NCBI RefSeq assembly: GCF_965363235.1
Contig: NC_134843.1
Location: 92,661,795-92,725,794 of the forward strand
DNA: 64,000 nt
Direction of reading: 5' to 3'
DNA from: Mytilus galloprovincialis
Lineage: Eukaryota > Mollusca > Bivalvia > Mytilida > Mytilidae
Shown here piece by piece: positions 61,602-64,000 of the stretch. The notes beneath the pieces are model-generated. The model searched no databases, was not told the origin of the DNA, and saw nothing but the letters and a program-made list of their open reading frames with translations. Numbering within the stretch: the first letter of the stretch is position 1; every line of letters begins with the position of its first letter. Position numbers and translations under genes: made by a program.

Positions 61602-62030
61602 TCAAATTAAGATTGGACATCGCCGCAAACTTTTGAAAAGTAAAACAAAACAAAATATAAATAAGAGTAAAGGGACCAAAAGGAATACTGACGAATGGGA
61701 AATGGAATTTAAGTTAAAAAAATGTATAAATGAGACTTTATAAAACATTGTATAATTACAACTTGAAAGATCAATGAATCTAGTGTATATCTTGAATCAA
61801 GTGATTTGTGACCCAACAAACAAATTCCAATTTGAGAAATGTTATCGTTCACGAGATTTTTTTTCAATATGAGAAATCATTCTGATGGTATTTATCTACG
61901 ACAGTTATTTTCTTTTAGAACGATATATCAGACGGTACTAGTCTCAATGAAAAGTACTTTGAGGTATATATCTATATATAACATTATATTTATTTTTAAA
62001 AGGTCAAATCCTAACTATCCAACTTTCTGT
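61602..62030. other. Gene-free 3' flank
   Basis: AT-rich sequence without a supported feature. Confidence 0.4.
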
Positions 62031-62034
62031 TCTT

Positions 62035-62205
62035 ACTTTTATTTTGGGCAAGTCATGTCTTCTTTGACTGTCCATGGCGTTAAAACAGTAAAACCCTGCG
62101 ATGTGTTTTCTATGATGCATGATTTTTTATCGTTAGTTGTTTTTGGCTTTTAACTAGCTTTCAGAAACTGCGAGTATCACTATTATTATATGTAAATGTA
62201 TTAAG
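62035..62205 (+). repeat. Interspersed repeat fragment
   Basis: 'gatgcatgattttttatcgt' and 'ggcttttaactagctttcag' match the long copy at 36555-37065. Confidence 0.5.
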
Positions 62206-62574
62206 ATGTAAGTATGACGATACATTTTTACTTCTCGTACTATGGACAACACTATTTTTAAAAGTTGTAATGTTATTCGTACGCCATTATTCAGTTCAAC
62301 ACAATTGTTTTACATCTCCCCCACCCCTTTAGAAAAAAAAATATTCTAAAGGATGCCCGCGAAATCGCGAGATATTTGGTCAAGTTTTGAAACAAGGAGT
62401 TTTAAAATTTTGCGGCCAGTACATCGACTGAGCATGTGCGAAAGCGCAACAAACACGGGTCGATAACGGTGTCCAAATCGGAATATTTTCTCAAATTATT
62501 TTTTTTTCTGTGGAAAGACGATTGTTTCAAAGGAAATTTAGGAAGTACAAAACACTACATTTAATTATACATAT

Positions 62575-62705
62575 ATATTTATGGTGTGAGCAAAGGCTTT
62601 GTATGGAAGAACGCACTTTGACCTTTAATGGTTCACATTTACAAATTGTGACGTGGATGAAGAGTTGTCTCATTGGCAGTCATACCACATCTTTTTATAT
62701 CTAAT
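62575..62705 (+). repeat. Interspersed repeat fragment
   Basis: 'agttgtctcattggcagtca' and 'taccacatctttttatatct' match 52205-52380 and 11800-11930. Confidence 0.55.
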
Positions 62706-63600
62706 TAAGAATTACGATATGACACTATCTTAAATATTGCACACATGGATTCCGATATAATTCTTTTACGGTTTGGCCCTGTAGGCTAATAGTTTACTAC
62801 AAGAGGTCAAATATCAGCATTGAAAGCCAACCTTTAAACAAATTAAAGCTGCGATGAATGATTATTATTATAACAGGACCGAATGTGAAGGGCACTGTTT
62901 GGTGCTCCCGTGAATGAATTTTAAAGATAAACTTTTAATTAAATAAAAAAATGTTTACTTCTAGACAATTTTTATATCCCCTTGTAATTCGATTAGTTTA
63001 CTGGTCATTTCAACATCTTTTATTATTTGGATCCAACAAAAATACCAAAGACTGTGTATCAATTTAAGAGATTTCAGCTAATTAAAAGTAAAATGACAAA
63101 AATACCGTAAAACTTTGACATTTTTGCAATATATTAGTATAGTGTGTACTTATATAGAGAAAAATAATGGTACTAACGTTTTTTTTCATATATTTATGTA
63201 TGGACACGTGATATAATGTAGTATCACGTGAGTGGTAATTTTTTCGCGGATGAATTTCCCAATTAGACCATTTTCTCGCCAACTTCGAACTGGTCAAGAT
63301 CAGATATAATATTGTTTCATTGTTGTTTAATTTTTTTTGGTTTTGTAATAAATGTATGTATATTGTTTACCAGTATACATTTTGTTGTATTTTGTTTAGG
63401 TAAACATAAGCCAATTTCGAATACTGTCCAATATACACCTCTCTAGACGCTCTTCCGAGCATTAGTTTTGTTTTCCAATTCGTATTGAAAGCTTGAATAT
63501 ATTGTTTATATATGTGTATATATATTATTTGCATAAAATTAGAACGTGTATTAATGATAGATTATAATAAAATTCGGTGTCCTTCTAGACTTGTGGACGA
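62706..63600. other. Gene-free stretch with a CACGTG dyad
   Basis: No gene is supported. The only structured piece is an inverted repeat at 63205-63230, CACGTGATA and TATCACGTG around an 8-bp centre. It contains two E-box palindromes and might bind bHLH factors; function is unknown. Confidence 0.4.
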
Positions 63601-63980
63601 TCGAATATTCAAAACGGAAAGTCCGTAATTAAATGGCAAAACCAAAAGTCCGAAAACATCAAACGAAAGTATTAAAAGAAGTCATATTCGTGACTTGGTA
63701 TAGGTATGTAGAAAATGAGGATTAAACCTGGTTTTATAGCTATCTTGTTGATAGTCGCAAAAGTATTTCATGATATTGTCAATGATGTGTGAATAAAACA
63801 GACTTAATTGCTAAAAGTAAAAAAAATGAGGTGCATCAGTCATTATCATGTTATACTCGTAATCACCATAAAACAAACAAATATGTAACATAGAACACAA
63901 CCATGCATATATAGACAAATCACATTAGCAGAAATGAGAGACAAAAATACAAAAATTGACTTAGCATAATAACGGGATGT
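63600..63980 (+). repeat. Interspersed repeat, copy B
   Basis: It shares 'ttaaacctggttttatagct', 'aaaacaaacaaatatgtaac' and the same order of blocks as 1-420, with about the divergence expected of an old dispersed family. Confidence 0.6.
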
Positions 63981-64000
63981 TCAAGTACAGAGCCGGGTCA

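Noticed and set aside
1-64000. Similar repeats at both window edges taken as ends of one larger element
   Set aside because: A third copy lies in reverse at 54740-54965 and a relative at 55340, so it is a dispersed family.

Overview
The window looks like nuclear DNA of a bivalve mollusc, most likely a mussel (Mytilus-like). It is AT-rich, its genes are split by GT-AG introns, and it is full of short interspersed repeats that I remember as common in mussel genomes. The species call rests on memory of those repeats, not on a search. I see no bacterial operons, rRNA, tRNA gene or CRISPR array.

The main content is one very large DNA transposon filling 1843-51754 (49,912 bp). It has 104-bp terminal inverted repeats (99 of 104 positions identical by my reading) and a 7-bp target duplication, AATATTG, on both sides. 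It carries two multi-exon genes pointing toward each other. On the plus strand, 16 exons (2034-17345) join in frame into a 963-residue KDZ-superfamily (Kyakuja-Dileera-Zisupton) transposase with a CxC2-like zinc cluster, the catalytic acidic motifs and a long Asp/Glu tail. On the minus strand, 15 exons (44602-32821) join in frame into at least 456 residues with a homeodomain, an HMG box, a run of short phase-1 exons and a C-terminal chromodomain. I read the second as an accessory DNA- and chromatin-binding factor of the transposon; its first exon was not firmly found.

Between the two genes lie partial tandem copies of the transposase's last exon (17847-20310), a roughly 60-bp tandem repeat (20325-21230), a 7.7-kb satellite of about 76-80-bp monomers (21230-28925) holding a nested 965-bp inverted-repeat transposon, and a 2.2-kb element with identical 451-bp terminal direct repeats (30356-32554). 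Introns and the right-hand gene-poor part (44700-51650) hold many nested small transposons, including two hAT-like elements with 5-bp target duplications and a foldback element.

Outside the transposon, the left flank (1-1842) is interspersed repeats. The right flank (51762-64000) holds a LINE remnant, several tandem or interspersed repeats, and one host gene, a single-exon alpha-kinase-family protein (60695-61543) with a likely N-myristoylation signal and one altered catalytic motif.
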